Assembly: GCA_030374805.1 (NCBI GenBank)
Contig: JARGSG010000120.1
Span: 62,001-126,000 of the forward strand
Direction of reading: 5' to 3'
Length of the DNA stretch: 64,000 bases
From: Gracilaria gracilis
Lineage: Eukaryota > Rhodophyta > Florideophyceae > Gracilariales > Gracilariaceae
Part shown: piece by piece, positions 10,601-19,189 of the stretch
How positions within the stretch are numbered: position 1 is the first letter of the stretch
Layout: each line of letters begins with the position of its first letter
Translations under genes and position numbers: made by a program
Notes under the pieces: model-generated
The model's input: only the letters and a program-made list of their open reading frames with translations
What the model was told of the DNA's origin: nothing
Database searches by the model: none

Positions 10601-12826
10601 CACGTCACTGACGTCGGCTACTGGGACAGGAGTTCTCTCGTCTATACGTAGGGAGCCGATGCCAACTGTGGAGTTGATGTGTCTTTCAACGTCGCTCCTG
10701 CTGTGGGTACTACCCATAGCATGGACACCCTGGAAGTTCAGTACATGAAACGGATGTTGTGGTGGGGGGCCAACTATAGAGACTGCCTGTTTCGTGGGTT
10801 GTAGAGTTTTGATTTGTATGGGTTTCGGCTGTATACTTCTGCCTTCATTATCATGCGTAGTACGGCATGAGCCTGCCAGTATATTTTCCTGTACCGAAAC
10901 TCCATCTGGGAACAAAAACACGTCCTCCCCTACATTCCGTTGTACATGTATCGCGGATGCAGAATGATCAGGGAAACACTTTCTGTACAACAACTCCCAA
11001 TAAGTGTTATCCTTCCCCTTCTCTTTCCCTTTCCACGTGCGAAAACGAGCCTGCATTGTCTTCTCGAGAGACTTATTTCGCTGCTGAATATCTGATTCAG
11101 ACACCTGAGTCGGTTCATGGGTATGGTGCAGATTGACACGCACTTTCCAGTCTGCGTTCAGACTGGGCAAAGACACCATGACATTAGACGGGCATGAGCT
11201 CGCGTACTTGCTGTGCCTCTGACACCTAAAGCGACCACTGATTAAACGTTCATTGCCTTTCCTTCGAAGCTGCACATACCTGAAGTAGTGAAGGCCGTAT
11301 AGAAATCCCTTGGATTGGGCAATAGATGCCAAAAGAGCGATTATGCTGAATACATCTCCTTCAAGATAGGTTCCAGGTCGGTCAGCAACCGGCTTGAGGA
11401 GGTCAAACGTACTCATGTCCATGAGTTTTCCTACCTCTTTTGTGTCTTTTGATCCGACACGTTGGAATACATCCATTAGAATTCCATCCACCACCCCCTT
11501 CACCGCCATGGAGCTATCTACGAACCGAACCCTACGCTCTGACGTACGGGTGGGCACGGATAACGCCTTCGCATTCAAGAGCTTCACCCTCGCCCTTACC
11601 GACAACCCCAATTGCCCTCCTCTATCCCCCGCACTACAGTTGCTGGGAGATATATCGTCATCATCGTCCAACTTCTTCTCCGCGGTGGAAGCAACACCAC
11701 ATATGCTAGAAAAGCATTCTTCGATAGCGTCCTTTATAGACGTATTACTTTCGAAGTTATCCTTCATCATCACCTCATTCGACTCCGCTACACATTCCTT
11801 CTTGGCATCACCACCAACATATGCTGTCGTTTGAGGCGTAAGGAGAGCCTCTGCTATACCGCTTCCTTTTTCCAACTTGAAATCAGAGCGCTTTAGAACC
11901 GGGTGTCGCATGTTCTTCAACCTATTCTGTCCCTCAGCACGAATCTGGTAGTAGTGCTTTCGATTATCTAGCCTGTATCTAGACACCATAGTTTCCGTCA
12001 CCCTTTCTGTGTTATAGAACTGAGAGGCGAGTAAGATCTGTAGAACACGGCTCCGTATGGCCATCCAACGGTATTGTTCCGATAGAACTGCGCTGTACCC
12101 GGACTTGTAAGTCTTGCTCGGAGCGAAACCTCTGTTTGATACAAATTCTGTAGCACAAGCGATGACATAACAACCACAGCTGAATGAATCTGACTGCCGT
12201 TTGTAGCCGCGAACGTCCAGCATGTAGTTTCTTTTGGAGAGCTCAGCCGAACCCTCGCCACCCAGAACAATAACTTCGAAGGCCTCTTTAAAGAATGTAA
12301 TGACATTCTCTGGACATTTCCACCTTAAACTGTCTCCAAAGTATACAGTTGGATAATCCCTACGCGCACGTTTTGAACCGATGTAGCGCTTTCCAACCAG
12401 AATACCCCAATGTTGTTGGTCCAAGTTCAGAGGAACTACGACGGTATTCATATTGCTACTATCGCCCATCAAGTGTCTGAAAAAGGACTTTTTGAGCTTC
12501 TCCAAGCAATTTAAACGTTCCGAGGGAGTCGTTTCTACTATGTTAGCGTAAAAACGGAGAGAGTTACCCGTTTCACAAGGACATAAGGAAACGCCTGGAA
12601 GCGGTGTCATGTCCATCAACGCAGCCGTAATGAGGTCCGTGCATAGTTGTGATTGTGGCAGCGAACTATGCACAAAAGAAACTGGCAGTACGCTACAAGC
12701 TTCAGCAGCGACAATATCATACGTATGTGGGTGAATGATAGAGAATCGTTCTTTTGTGTCTGTGATTTGGAACTGCCCATGTTTTCCAAGCCTATTATAA
12801 AACGCACGACATGCGTTAGAAGTCAT
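7628..12826 (-). CDS. MULE transposase with N-terminal Ulp1-type protease domain
   Basis: This is one 1732-residue frame from an ATG at 12826. Residues about 120-260 form a Ulp1/C48-type cysteine protease with an intact catalytic set: H139 (in QHW), D165 (in FGDS), Q211 and C217 six residues later. Two FLYWCH/GCM1-like zinc fingers follow, near 535-575 (C..H to HTH) and 955-1005 (C..C to HNH). The Mutator transposase core spans about 1110-1230, with acidic residues in SIDCK (about 1124) and ICMDQS (about 1186) and a downstream DEWH motif. A SWIM zinc finger (CDC...GFPCRH) lies near 1480 and a Lys-rich, NLS-like tail closes the protein. It should cut and reinsert the element through the 213-bp ends. 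Plant Kaonashi-type MULEs also carry a Ulp1 domain. The central 750-930 region is acidic and Ser-rich without a domain I recognise. No stop breaks the frame. Confidence 0.92.
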   Translation of the reverse strand: MTSNACRAFYNRLGKHGQFQITDTKERFSIIHPHTYDIVAAEACSVLPVSFVHSSLPQSQLCTDLITAALMDMTPLPGVSLCPCETGNSLRFYANIVETTPSERLNCLEKLKKSFFRHLMGDSSNMNTVVVPLNLDQQHWGILVGKRYIGSKRARRDYPTVYFGDSLRWKCPENVITFFKEAFEVIVLGGEGSAELSKRNYMLDVRGYKRQSDSFSCGCYVIACATEFVSNRGFAPSKTYKSGYSAVLSEQYRWMAIRSRVLQILLASQFYNTERVTETMVSRYRLDNRKHYYQIRAEGQNRLKNMRHPVLKRSDFKLEKGSGIAEALLTPQTTAYVGGDAKKECVAESNEVMMKDNFESNTSIKDAIEECFSSICGVASTAEKKLDDDDDISPSNCSAGDRGGQLGLSVRARVKLLNAKALSVPTRTSERRVRFVDSSMAVKGVVDGILMDVFQRVGSKDTKEVGKLMDMSTFDLLKPVADRPGTYLEGDVFSIIALLASIAQSKGFLYGLHYFRYVQLRRKGNERLISGRFRCQRHSKYASSCPSNVMVSLPSLNADWKVRVNLHHTHEPTQVSESDIQQRNKSLEKTMQARFRTWKGKEKGKDNTYWELLYRKCFPDHSASAIHVQRNVGEDVFLFPDGVSVQENILAGSCRTTHDNEGRSIQPKPIQIKTLQPTKQAVSIVGPPPQHPFHVLNFQGVHAMGSTHSRSDVERHINSTVGIGSLRIDERTPVPVADVSDVRMGSTADVTYVDSDVTHVHAELGDNSLISKRESHGSRGSAEGARDRSLQFNSAELRHVDCAFSGGETEAGEATETNTEMEDVGASELIERFLFLDDNEEVSTELVHVLSGEEQPEAVIHSCSELSEERRTAATEEERSDAGSVSSAGVDEFFKAAVIAYFGSLPLNAPGRDVVREVRFIAESMGYNLRCRTSIFLGRKETQRDIGVAGDSRVLQKCILKCKKQEDNDLCPFSLTIKTLTPLKEEEGRSYVGDFREASHNHPPTSGRAGIRHLPPKLRREAAHMTDNLHMSLPDTIRYLEDKHSIVINPKSVRQVLGYGRSISNPKDLECTKLFKALVALKEEDVGNRYYISHDSEGRMTSVCWAFAEWIEDYRSFGVIPGVSIDCKAVANRYGLPLITINGRANDGFTLTFFMGFMSGETEADFVEILTQFKSMIPVSPALICMDQSSACIAATEQVFDHSFIILDEWHLNQNQMKNVTAWCSHIGRVSWCDDMSRDLFNLRRSNALPVFMERRDNFIQKYFTGLTEKLPVWFTYLYVHRPQLLVACFRIAAVPKRYLFQGTGYTEASNSGYRAYILAKKVPFSETPRQMRLLTQKRREARNEARIRALSPMSSRYRSIRNFRLPIPPGILDGLISEYTSYALTKFQEIGVIPAENYAVRRAYVAKREQVYWPELAVEEGSRIGLVACFELTWSFQLLRKLEVPRPKPPTAPLRVLFARKEIENDDGGESQLLVRCDCQKTDSMGFPCRHIVRCAIVYNEYVLSTPRLKEVLDEYIELESFFDSYWKNSPETLSFDEVCRRRSLCGVLDMESLTTKLESSHESIEATALHTFLKRESPNEVRKLVKWSDNKALFDQLHKLADGIGPSAVESVGELLREAHKRMIKGEIATKTVLEQVNTTGHCEKEGGERVQWLDSTLPESIPLLKAPNVSRVKFKKRKKSFTEKFNSKKGKAENQQRAREKTACHIDPVERLSQDSVGTSEKSQHGDHL

Positions 12827-13143
12827 TTTGTCGCGATCTTTGGATAGAACTTTATCAAGTAGTCCTTCATCAAGCTCTTAAGACAGATGTTTGGGAAACC
12901 AAATACAATGTTAGGGAATGATAATGTTAGGAAATGAAAAACTGTTCCGTCAATGAGTATGAAAAACCTACCAGAAGTGCTCATATCAATATATGTGTTG
13001 CTTTGTAACGATAGATGTAGTGCTTCGTAACAACAACACCCAATATCAGGTCTACAACTGAGAACAGATCGATGAAAGCGTTTGGTGGTGACGCCGACGT
13101 CGAGGTGAGCTCCGCTCCGTACATTGTTTACATTGTAGCGCCG

Positions 13144-13356
13144 TGTCGGTGACTTGTGTGGATACGATTGGCGAGAAGTGTCATAGAGGTTGAGCCTAGT
13201 GTTTTTATTGGATTGGAGAGACGATGCGAAGGTAGGATTGGCGGAGAGAGGATCGGGCCGTACAATGCTATTTTGGTGGGTACCGGAGGTTGAGCCTAGC
13301 TACCTGATTGGTGCACTGTTCTACGTCGGCCACGCCGTGTGTTTTCGGCCGGGGCC
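13144..13356 (-). repeat. right terminal inverted repeat of the MULE (213 bp)
   Basis: It is the exact reverse complement of 5799-6011 by direct reading, including both copies of the 14-bp internal motif. Confidence 0.92.
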
Positions 13357-13365
13357 GTCCAAGGC
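13357..13365. repeat. right 9-bp target-site duplication of the MULE
   Basis: GTCCAAGGC matches 5790-5798 exactly. Confidence 0.9.
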
Positions 13366-13555
13366 TTGCTAACTAATTACATGCTGTTCTCGACAATTTC
13401 AATTGTTTTCAAATTAAATTATTAAGAAAATGATTCGTTCAACTCCGCGCCGGTGACTTCTTTGTCCACCGGCGGAGTTGTAACCATCGGTGACGCGTCC
13501 ATTCCTGTCTAACTTCTTGCATTTAGACTCCCTCATTGAATCATTGACCGCCGAA

Positions 13556-14581
13556 ATGGCCCCAGTAATGAACTCAGAAGAAGTTAATTTCAACTACTAT
13601 CAGGAGGAAGACGAGCTGTGGATGCGAAAGGTTCTGGATTTGATCCCAAGGTCTCTCTACGGCCGTCCAAACTCCGTGAAGGAGAAAGTCGGCAAATCGT
13701 CAAAAGGAGATACTCAAGAGGCGAAGAAGTCCTCCAAGCCTAAAAAGAAAAACAGAAGACGTAAAAAAGAAGAGCGCGCACGGCTTGACTTAGCAAATGA
13801 AAGCGAGGAACGGAAGGAGTTGAGAGAGAAGCTAAGGCAGAAGATTATGGACAAGAGGAACGAGAGAAAAGCTGATGATGACAAAAGCATACAGATTCGC
13901 AAGGAAAGGAAACGGAAACGGGAGGAGGCAAAAGCTGATAAAGCGAAGAAGAGAAAGAAGGAAAAACGAGATAAATCTAAGGCAGACAAGCCATCTACTG
14001 AAGAGGAGGACCAACCCCCAGAACTCAATGAAATAGATCCTATCGAAAACACCCGACATGAACTGAAGTCTTCAGAACCTACTATGGAGACCACTAGACT
14101 GTCTGGGTTTGCGTCTGATGACGATAAACCACGTAAACCAAAGCGACGAAAGATGACTGACAAGAAGCTTAACGAGCTTCAGAAGCAGCTTGAAATCGCG
14201 ACTAAGGAAAAAGAGGATAAAGATCTAGTGAGCAGAAAAGGCACAAAAGATAGACCAAAGCCTGAAGCAAAGGGGAGTTCGAATTCTGCGTCCGGTGAGG
14301 AGATTTCAGAGAGAGTGAAAGAGCGAGAGGTGGAGAAGGCCATTCAACGAGTGCGGGGTGATTCTGTAAAGGATGATGTAGGCAAGATCAGAAAATCTAT
14401 TCGAAAGGAAAAGAGAAAGCATGAGAAGAGCAAAGAGGATTGGGCAAAGAGAGTAAAAGCCGTTGAAGATGAAAAGCGTTCCAGGCAAGAACAAAGGGAG
14501 AAAAACTTGAAAGAACGTAAGGAAAGCAGGGCTGCAGGCAAGAAGAGAAAAGTGGGAAAACATAGTAAGAAGAAAAGGTAG
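13556..14581 (+). CDS. SURF6: SURF6 / Rrp14 family nucleolar protein
   Basis: This 341-residue, very basic protein is involved in ribosome biogenesis in the nucleolus. The first ATG of the frame at 13556 was chosen; the longer open frame upstream starts at GTG. The N-terminus has a short conserved element, ELWMRKVLDLIPRSLYG, like the Rrp14 N-terminal domain (helix followed by LIP-x-x-YY). The middle is a Lys/Arg/Glu-rich coiled coil. The C-terminal 90 residues match the SURF6 domain: a KAIQRVRGDSVKDD element, then a KSIRKEKRKHEKSKEDW core, then a KEKR/KERK-type helix ending in KHSKKKR. The family binds rRNA and acts in both small- and large-subunit assembly. Its promoter was separated from that of GRIM-19 by the MULE, whose right end is 190 bp upstream of the ATG. 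Confidence 0.85.
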   Translation: MAPVMNSEEVNFNYYQEEDELWMRKVLDLIPRSLYGRPNSVKEKVGKSSKGDTQEAKKSSKPKKKNRRRKKEERARLDLANESEERKELREKLRQKIMDKRNERKADDDKSIQIRKERKRKREEAKADKAKKRKKEKRDKSKADKPSTEEEDQPPELNEIDPIENTRHELKSSEPTMETTRLSGFASDDDKPRKPKRRKMTDKKLNELQKQLEIATKEKEDKDLVSRKGTKDRPKPEAKGSSNSASGEEISERVKEREVEKAIQRVRGDSVKDDVGKIRKSIRKEKRKHEKSKEDWAKRVKAVEDEKRSRQEQREKNLKERKESRAAGKKRKVGKHSKKKR

Positions 14582-15289
14582 ATAAGGTCGCTCGCCAGCA
14601 GCGCTGTATTCCGTCGCGAACCGCCAGTTCTGAAGAGTTTCGTTCTTGCATTAACATATGCGGTATGTTTCTTCCTCAGCACCCCCATTTAATCGTTCGA
14701 ATCCGGGTACCGGGTTTATCATCGCTTAAATATAATAACAACCACCACGACTCACAAGAGACATAGGTGAAGACATGCTCGCGACTCAAAAACGATAATG
14801 AAGCTAGCTACTATCTTCGTAAACATTGAAAACAAACCCTGCCCACCTCATGACAGGTTGGGTAGATAATCATCAAGTGGTAAATCTGTATTCATCTGAG
14901 ACGACAAGCCGATGACTATCCAATCTTTTTGTTTCCTGATGGGGGCTTCTTCATCTGTTCATGAACATCAAAGCTCTAGATGTCCGACGGTCAGCACTCT
15001 CGTTAAAAGACCTAAGGCTTTGGGAACATTCCAAAAGATGTTCAACGACGTGGACGTATTTGTTCTCAGTGCTTGGTCTGGGCGCCCCCACGCTCCACCA
15101 GAAAGCTCTAGAACGTGAATATTCGCATATAACTCACTGACGGCAGTACTTTGACCATGAGTTTTGATGTCTGATTTAGACAGTCTGAAACAAATATGGT
15201 GAGTAAAGAAGCATTGTTGGGTTCGACTCAGTCCCATCATGAGGCTGTACTTGGAAATTGTAGGAACGGAGACTCTTGGACATATGCCA
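14582..15289. other. intergenic, 708 bp
   Basis: This lies between the convergent 3' ends of SURF6 and the 2OG oxygenase. Short open frames exist on both strands but none has a recognisable domain or convincing codon use. No RNA gene was seen. Confidence 0.4.
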
Positions 15290-16207
15290 TCAAGATGCGA
15301 CTTGAACCATACCAGTGGCAAAGTCCACCTGCATATCCAGCTCATCCGAGCGCACAGCGAAGTCAATCAACAGTTGGAGTACCCATTTAGTACCTTCTTC
15401 AACTTCCTCAGCAAAGTGCAGCAGTTTTTCTTTGCTATGATAGATCAATGCTGTACCTTGGGTTTGCTCGACATACACGCCATCTTTCGGAAAAATTGTG
15501 CGACCTCCTCTCTTCGGTTCTTGTAGACAAATGAGTACAGTGCAATCCTTTCCATCAACATGGGCCGGGACACCTTCACCTGGCTCATAACGTACTGTAG
15601 TAACATCGCGAATAACAACTGTACGCCTTGTCGGACGGGTCCAAAGCTGTTCAGCGAACACGAATGAGCGGTTGGTGAAGCCGAGTAACCTATGAATTTG
15701 CTCCAAAACGGGTCGAAGTGCCGGTTCGTCATGGGTAACATTCGAGCGAAAGCCACAGCGTTGACTGTGTGAATCGGTGTTAAGACGATAGTTAAGATAC
15801 AAGTCTGACTCGGTCATGTTTGCACTTTGTGCCGCAATTAGTGCCTCGCATTGGGCTGGTGTGAGCAAGTTCGGGACTCGTAGCAACGGAGGTTGCACAT
15901 GGAGAGCCGATATTGAGTTAAAGTGGTCTTGCGCATCGATATTGAGCCCCCATTCTGCCACGCTGTGGCGAAGAACGGGGTTCTGTGGTAACGCCATTCT
16001 TAACAGAGCCTTTCTATGTGTTGTGGAGGGTTGTTGATTGTGACGGCGTGAAGACAGTGTGAGAGGCGCCATGAAGGCATGCTTGGGTGTGGAGTCAGGC
16101 ATTTTGGTTGTGGTAGGGATATCAGTTCTGTTCGATAGAGAAGAGGTCTTCGGAAACAACTTAAACAACTTAGCCGGAGAAGTCAGATTCTCTTTCATTG
16201 ATATCAT
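15290..16207 (-). CDS. prolyl-4-hydroxylase-type 2-oxoglutarate/Fe(II) oxygenase
   Basis: This 305-residue protein starts at an ATG at 16207. The catalytic half (about residues 105-285) has the double-stranded beta-helix pattern of the P4Hc family. Iron ligands are H216 and D218 in VPAHVDGK and the distal H264 in LLHFAEE, and K274 is the expected 2-oxoglutarate-binding lysine. The preceding RYEPGEG segment is typical of prolyl hydroxylases. Enzymes of this family hydroxylate prolyl or related residues. The first 45 residues are Ser/Thr/Pro-rich and could be an organelle targeting sequence or disordered; a later in-frame ATG (M46) precedes APLTLSSRR, which would also suit a transit peptide. 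The substrate is not deducible. It is divergent to the photolyase gene, with 319 bp between the start codons. Confidence 0.8.
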   Translation of the reverse strand: MISMKENLTSPAKLFKLFPKTSSLSNRTDIPTTTKMPDSTPKHAFMAPLTLSSRRHNQQPSTTHRKALLRMALPQNPVLRHSVAEWGLNIDAQDHFNSISALHVQPPLLRVPNLLTPAQCEALIAAQSANMTESDLYLNYRLNTDSHSQRCGFRSNVTHDEPALRPVLEQIHRLLGFTNRSFVFAEQLWTRPTRRTVVIRDVTTVRYEPGEGVPAHVDGKDCTVLICLQEPKRGGRTIFPKDGVYVEQTQGTALIYHSKEKLLHFAEEVEEGTKWVLQLLIDFAVRSDELDMQVDFATGMVQVAS

Positions 16208-16526
16208 TACATTCGCACCGATAAAACAAGCTTCGTGGAAGCTCTGCTGCGGTTCAGAAACTCTAATATAGAGTTTCTGAGGACATTGCCGGGCGCTTCA
16301 TGAAGAGGGCAATGGAATGAAGAACGATTTGTCTGTGGTGCTCGTTGATCGTCGATCCCCAATCGACGATCTTTCCGGCACCATGAATATCGAACAAGTG
16401 TCCCTATGCCCCAGAATTTTTGAGCGCACCGACTATTGATTGGTCACTTGCCTACGTTGTGTTTTGAACAGACATCTTTCCCCAAGCGTGGTCGCCCGTA
16501 TCTATCAAAGTGCCAAGGCTATCGTT

Positions 16527-18263
16527 ATGATAAGAGCCTTCGTCAGTCCGTTCATTCCTGCTCTTCGTCCGCTTCTCGTCAGTCACAAACATCTGGAATC
16601 GAGGGCGAATCGATTTTCTGCCGCAAGCGGTGCACGAGTCTTCATGGCGGCGTCTACCTCTCCAGCCGATGCTTCCCGAGTTCATACCCTCAACTCCAAA
16701 GGCGCCAACAAATCCGGTACTTTTGTACTGTACTGGATGTCCAATTCATTACGTACTAGGTACAACTTTGCGCTAGGACATGCGATATATCTGTGCGAGA
16801 AATATCGCAAACCGCTGAGAGTCGTCCATGTGTTTGACACCATCGCACAGGATGGACAACCGCTTCCGGAGCGTCATGCGGCGTTCCAGCTCGAAAGCTT
16901 GTCGGATGTTGAGCAGGACTTGCGACAAAAATCTATCCCGTTTGCTGTAATAGAGCCTGGGCATGGTACGTGTGAGACGATTGCTGCTTTGGCTAAGGAC
17001 GCAGTGTTGGTGGTTACAGACACTTCTTATTTGCGCCTGGGTAGAGCTGACCGAGAGGCGGTCGCATCTTCCTTAGATGTTGCTCTCTATTCGGTCGAAG
17101 CCGATGTCATCGTTCCTGTTCAGACAGCATCAAACAAGGCGGAATATGCAGCGCGAACAATTCGTCCGAAAATAACTCGTGCTCTGAAGGACTATTTGAT
17201 TCCTATGGAAGACATCGAACTAACTCAGTCATCTGGATGTGACGTGAAAAGTTGGATAAAGACAACGAACCCGGATATGCATTTAGTTGATTTGAATGAC
17301 ATGGACGCTGTGCTAGAGAATATGGAAGGCCTGGATCGTGGAGCTCCTCGAGTACGACTTTTCCGTGGTGGGCAAAATGAGGCCCAATCCCGTCTTGATT
17401 CTTTTCTCAAAAAGAGGTTGAAGGAGTACGGTTCAGGGCGAAATGAACCTGCCAAACAATTACAATCTGATCTCAGTCCTTTCCTTCGAGCAGGAAACAT
17501 ATCACCCATTGATATTGCGTTACGGACAAAAGAAAGTGCTCGAAAGAAGTCTTCTATGAAGGAAAGTGAGGAGTCGTTCTTGGAGGAGCTTATCGTGCGT
17601 CGTGAATTAGCGGTGAATGCTTGCTGGTTCAATCCGAAGGTCTACGATATGTATGAAAACATTGTGCCTAACTTTGCCAAAGTGTCCCTCGCTTTGCACA
17701 AAAGCGACAAGAGACCGAAGATTCACAGTTACGAGGAACTGGAAGCAGCTCTCACAGCAGACCCTTACTGGAATGCGGCGCAGCTGGAGATGATTGCAAG
17801 AGGGAAAATGCACGGGTACATGAGAATGTACTGGGTGAAGCGCATTATTGGATGGGTGGAAGACCCAAAGGATGCCATGGACTACGCCCTACGACTGAAC
17901 AATAGATGGGAGCTGGATGCAGTGGATCCTAACTCGTACACTGGAGTTATTTGGTGTTTTGGACTTCATGATCGTGGCTGGACCGAAAGACCGATATGGG
18001 GTAAGGTGCGATATATGAACGACAGTGGCTTGAAAAGAAAGTTTAACATGGCCGCTTACATTGCCAGTGTGGACAAGTTGGTCGCCAAAGAAGGGCTGCC
18101 TTTTCACATTGCCGAACTTCGGCAACAGCATGGAAAAGGAAAAAGACAGCAGACGATTGAAGAAACTCGTAAAAGACGCAGTACCAGCAAAACGCCCCCC
18201 GGGCGTTCAAAACCTACAAAGCGTTTGAAAGGAACAGCTGTTACCCAAGGATTAAAGGCATGA
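16527..18263 (+). CDS. PHR: class II CPD photolyase
   Basis: This is a light-driven flavoenzyme that splits cyclobutane pyrimidine dimers in UV-damaged DNA. The first ATG of the frame (16527) gives 578 residues; the frame is open further 5' without an ATG. Residues 1-40 are Arg/Ser/Ala-rich and look like a plastid or mitochondrial transit peptide, and a second ATG at 16644 (MAASTSP) could give a nuclear form. The N-terminal alpha/beta domain begins VLYWMSNSLRTRYN, and class II hallmarks are VPVQTASNKAEYAARTIRPK, RRELAVNACWFNP, WNAAQLEMIARGKMHGYMRMYW and the C-terminal GLHDRGWTERPIWGKVRYM. The C-terminal tail is Lys/Arg-rich, NLS-like. Its stop codon is 5 bp from that of the convergent DnaJ-type gene. 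Confidence 0.95.
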   Translation: MIRAFVSPFIPALRPLLVSHKHLESRANRFSAASGARVFMAASTSPADASRVHTLNSKGANKSGTFVLYWMSNSLRTRYNFALGHAIYLCEKYRKPLRVVHVFDTIAQDGQPLPERHAAFQLESLSDVEQDLRQKSIPFAVIEPGHGTCETIAALAKDAVLVVTDTSYLRLGRADREAVASSLDVALYSVEADVIVPVQTASNKAEYAARTIRPKITRALKDYLIPMEDIELTQSSGCDVKSWIKTTNPDMHLVDLNDMDAVLENMEGLDRGAPRVRLFRGGQNEAQSRLDSFLKKRLKEYGSGRNEPAKQLQSDLSPFLRAGNISPIDIALRTKESARKKSSMKESEESFLEELIVRRELAVNACWFNPKVYDMYENIVPNFAKVSLALHKSDKRPKIHSYEELEAALTADPYWNAAQLEMIARGKMHGYMRMYWVKRIIGWVEDPKDAMDYALRLNNRWELDAVDPNSYTGVIWCFGLHDRGWTERPIWGKVRYMNDSGLKRKFNMAAYIASVDKLVAKEGLPFHIAELRQQHGKGKRQQTIEETRKRRSTSKTPPGRSKPTKRLKGTAVTQGLKA

Positions 18264-18268
18264 TTGTC

Positions 18269-19048
18269 TTATTGCGCACACCATTCGCAAGCTCGTTTCC
18301 CTTGTACGCAGTCGCATTCGAAATTACTATTGCCACCAACACCACCGCATCGGAAGCATCTCACCCTTCCAGTTCCGGCACAGAGGCGGCAATCTTTTTT
18401 GCTTATAAACTGAATTGGTGCCATTTTTTTCATGAGCGAACTCCACTCCAAGTCTAGATCGCCCTTGGCATCTATCTGTTCATACTCAGCCCATCTGGCC
18501 TGCGGGTCGGATTCATCCCTGAACTCCACCAGGTTCTGTGGCCATCGAGCACCAAGCGCATTCACTGGCTTTGGATATTTGTAAACCTCTTTGACAGCAG
18601 TGGAACTTGTTCGAAGCACCGAGTATGTAACACCAGGTTCTTCCAGCTTCTTTGTCACAGTTGTACACTCCTCAAAGGAGTTGAATTGAAGAACAGTTTC
18701 TCCTTCTCGGAGGCGAGCTACCTTGCCGTTCGGAAGTTCTACAGATTTCGGGGAAGGTAAGGATATTTGTAAGATGTATATGGCTGATGTACTTGTCTTC
18801 TTTGGGCCAAAATCCGCAAAGGAGAGTAAGATGGCTGTCCCAGAGACCAGAAACGCAGAGGTGGCAAGAATTCCGGGACCAGAGAGAGCAAAGGAAATCA
18901 TGTCAAGAGCAGTGTCGTCCGGGAGAGCTGTCATACAAATTTTACTCCTTGCTCGCCTCAGGCACTTGGAAGGCCTTGTCGTACTTCCGAGTCTCACTGG
19001 AAATGAGCCGAGAAACGCGATTGGTGCATCTGTTACCATTTTGAACAT
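18269..19048 (-). CDS. DnaJ-type zinc-finger protein with plastid-like targeting and one membrane span
   Basis: The first ATG of the frame at 19048 gives 259 residues. The N-terminus (MVTDAPIAFLGSFPVRLGS, then Arg/Ser-rich) resembles a plastid transit peptide. A hydrophobic span follows (LATSAFLVSGTAILLSF). The C-terminus carries a Cys-rich block with two clear CxxCxGxG-type knuckles (CRLCAGTGRV, CFRCGGVGG) and two degenerate ones (CDCVQG, CEWC), as in the zinc-binding domain of DnaJ without a J domain. Similar plastid proteins (BSD2, PSA2 and LQY1 families) act as assembly chaperones or thiol oxidoreductases for thylakoid complexes; a role of that kind here is inference. The middle region, with PNGKVARLREGETV and WPQNLVEFRDE, I do not recognise. 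The stop lies 5 bp from that of the photolyase. Confidence 0.65.
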   Translation of the reverse strand: MFKMVTDAPIAFLGSFPVRLGSTTRPSKCLRRARSKICMTALPDDTALDMISFALSGPGILATSAFLVSGTAILLSFADFGPKKTSTSAIYILQISLPSPKSVELPNGKVARLREGETVLQFNSFEECTTVTKKLEEPGVTYSVLRTSSTAVKEVYKYPKPVNALGARWPQNLVEFRDESDPQARWAEYEQIDAKGDLDLEWSSLMKKMAPIQFISKKDCRLCAGTGRVRCFRCGGVGGNSNFECDCVQGKRACEWCAQ

Positions 19049-19189
19049 GGGATTCTTCTGCAAAGGCCCTGATACGATCTTTGCCGAAGTTGAGAGTTTG
19101 TATTCCAGCAAGATTTCACGACCAATAGATCGTCTCTCAAAGACGAAACGCAAACCGGGAGGATCTCAAGCTTCTTTATGATGTAATGA

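Larger units (their letters stand above)
5799..13356 (-). mobile_element. complete Mutator-like element (MULE) with captured RPB1 fragment
   Basis: This is a 7558-bp DNA transposon bounded by 213-bp terminal inverted repeats, which I read as identical from base 1 to base 213, and flanked by a perfect 9-bp duplication. It carries the transposase gene on the minus strand (7628-12826) and, convergent to it, a host-derived RPB1 3' segment on the plus strand (about 6050-7442). Identical ends, clean duplication and an uninterrupted 1732-codon transposase frame all suggest a recent and possibly still active insertion. Before insertion the site lay in a roughly 340-bp intergenic region between the GRIM-19 and SURF6 start codons. 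The element boundary GGCCCCGGCC is unusually GC-rich. Confidence 0.92.

Noticed and set aside
13190-13372. Open frame in the right terminal repeat, matching a minus-strand frame at 5660-5965
   Set aside because: The two frames are the same because they lie in the terminal inverted repeats; no protein is implied.
14690-14720. Possible tRNA T-arm (GTTCGAATC)
   Set aside because: No A box or acceptor pairing at the right distance.
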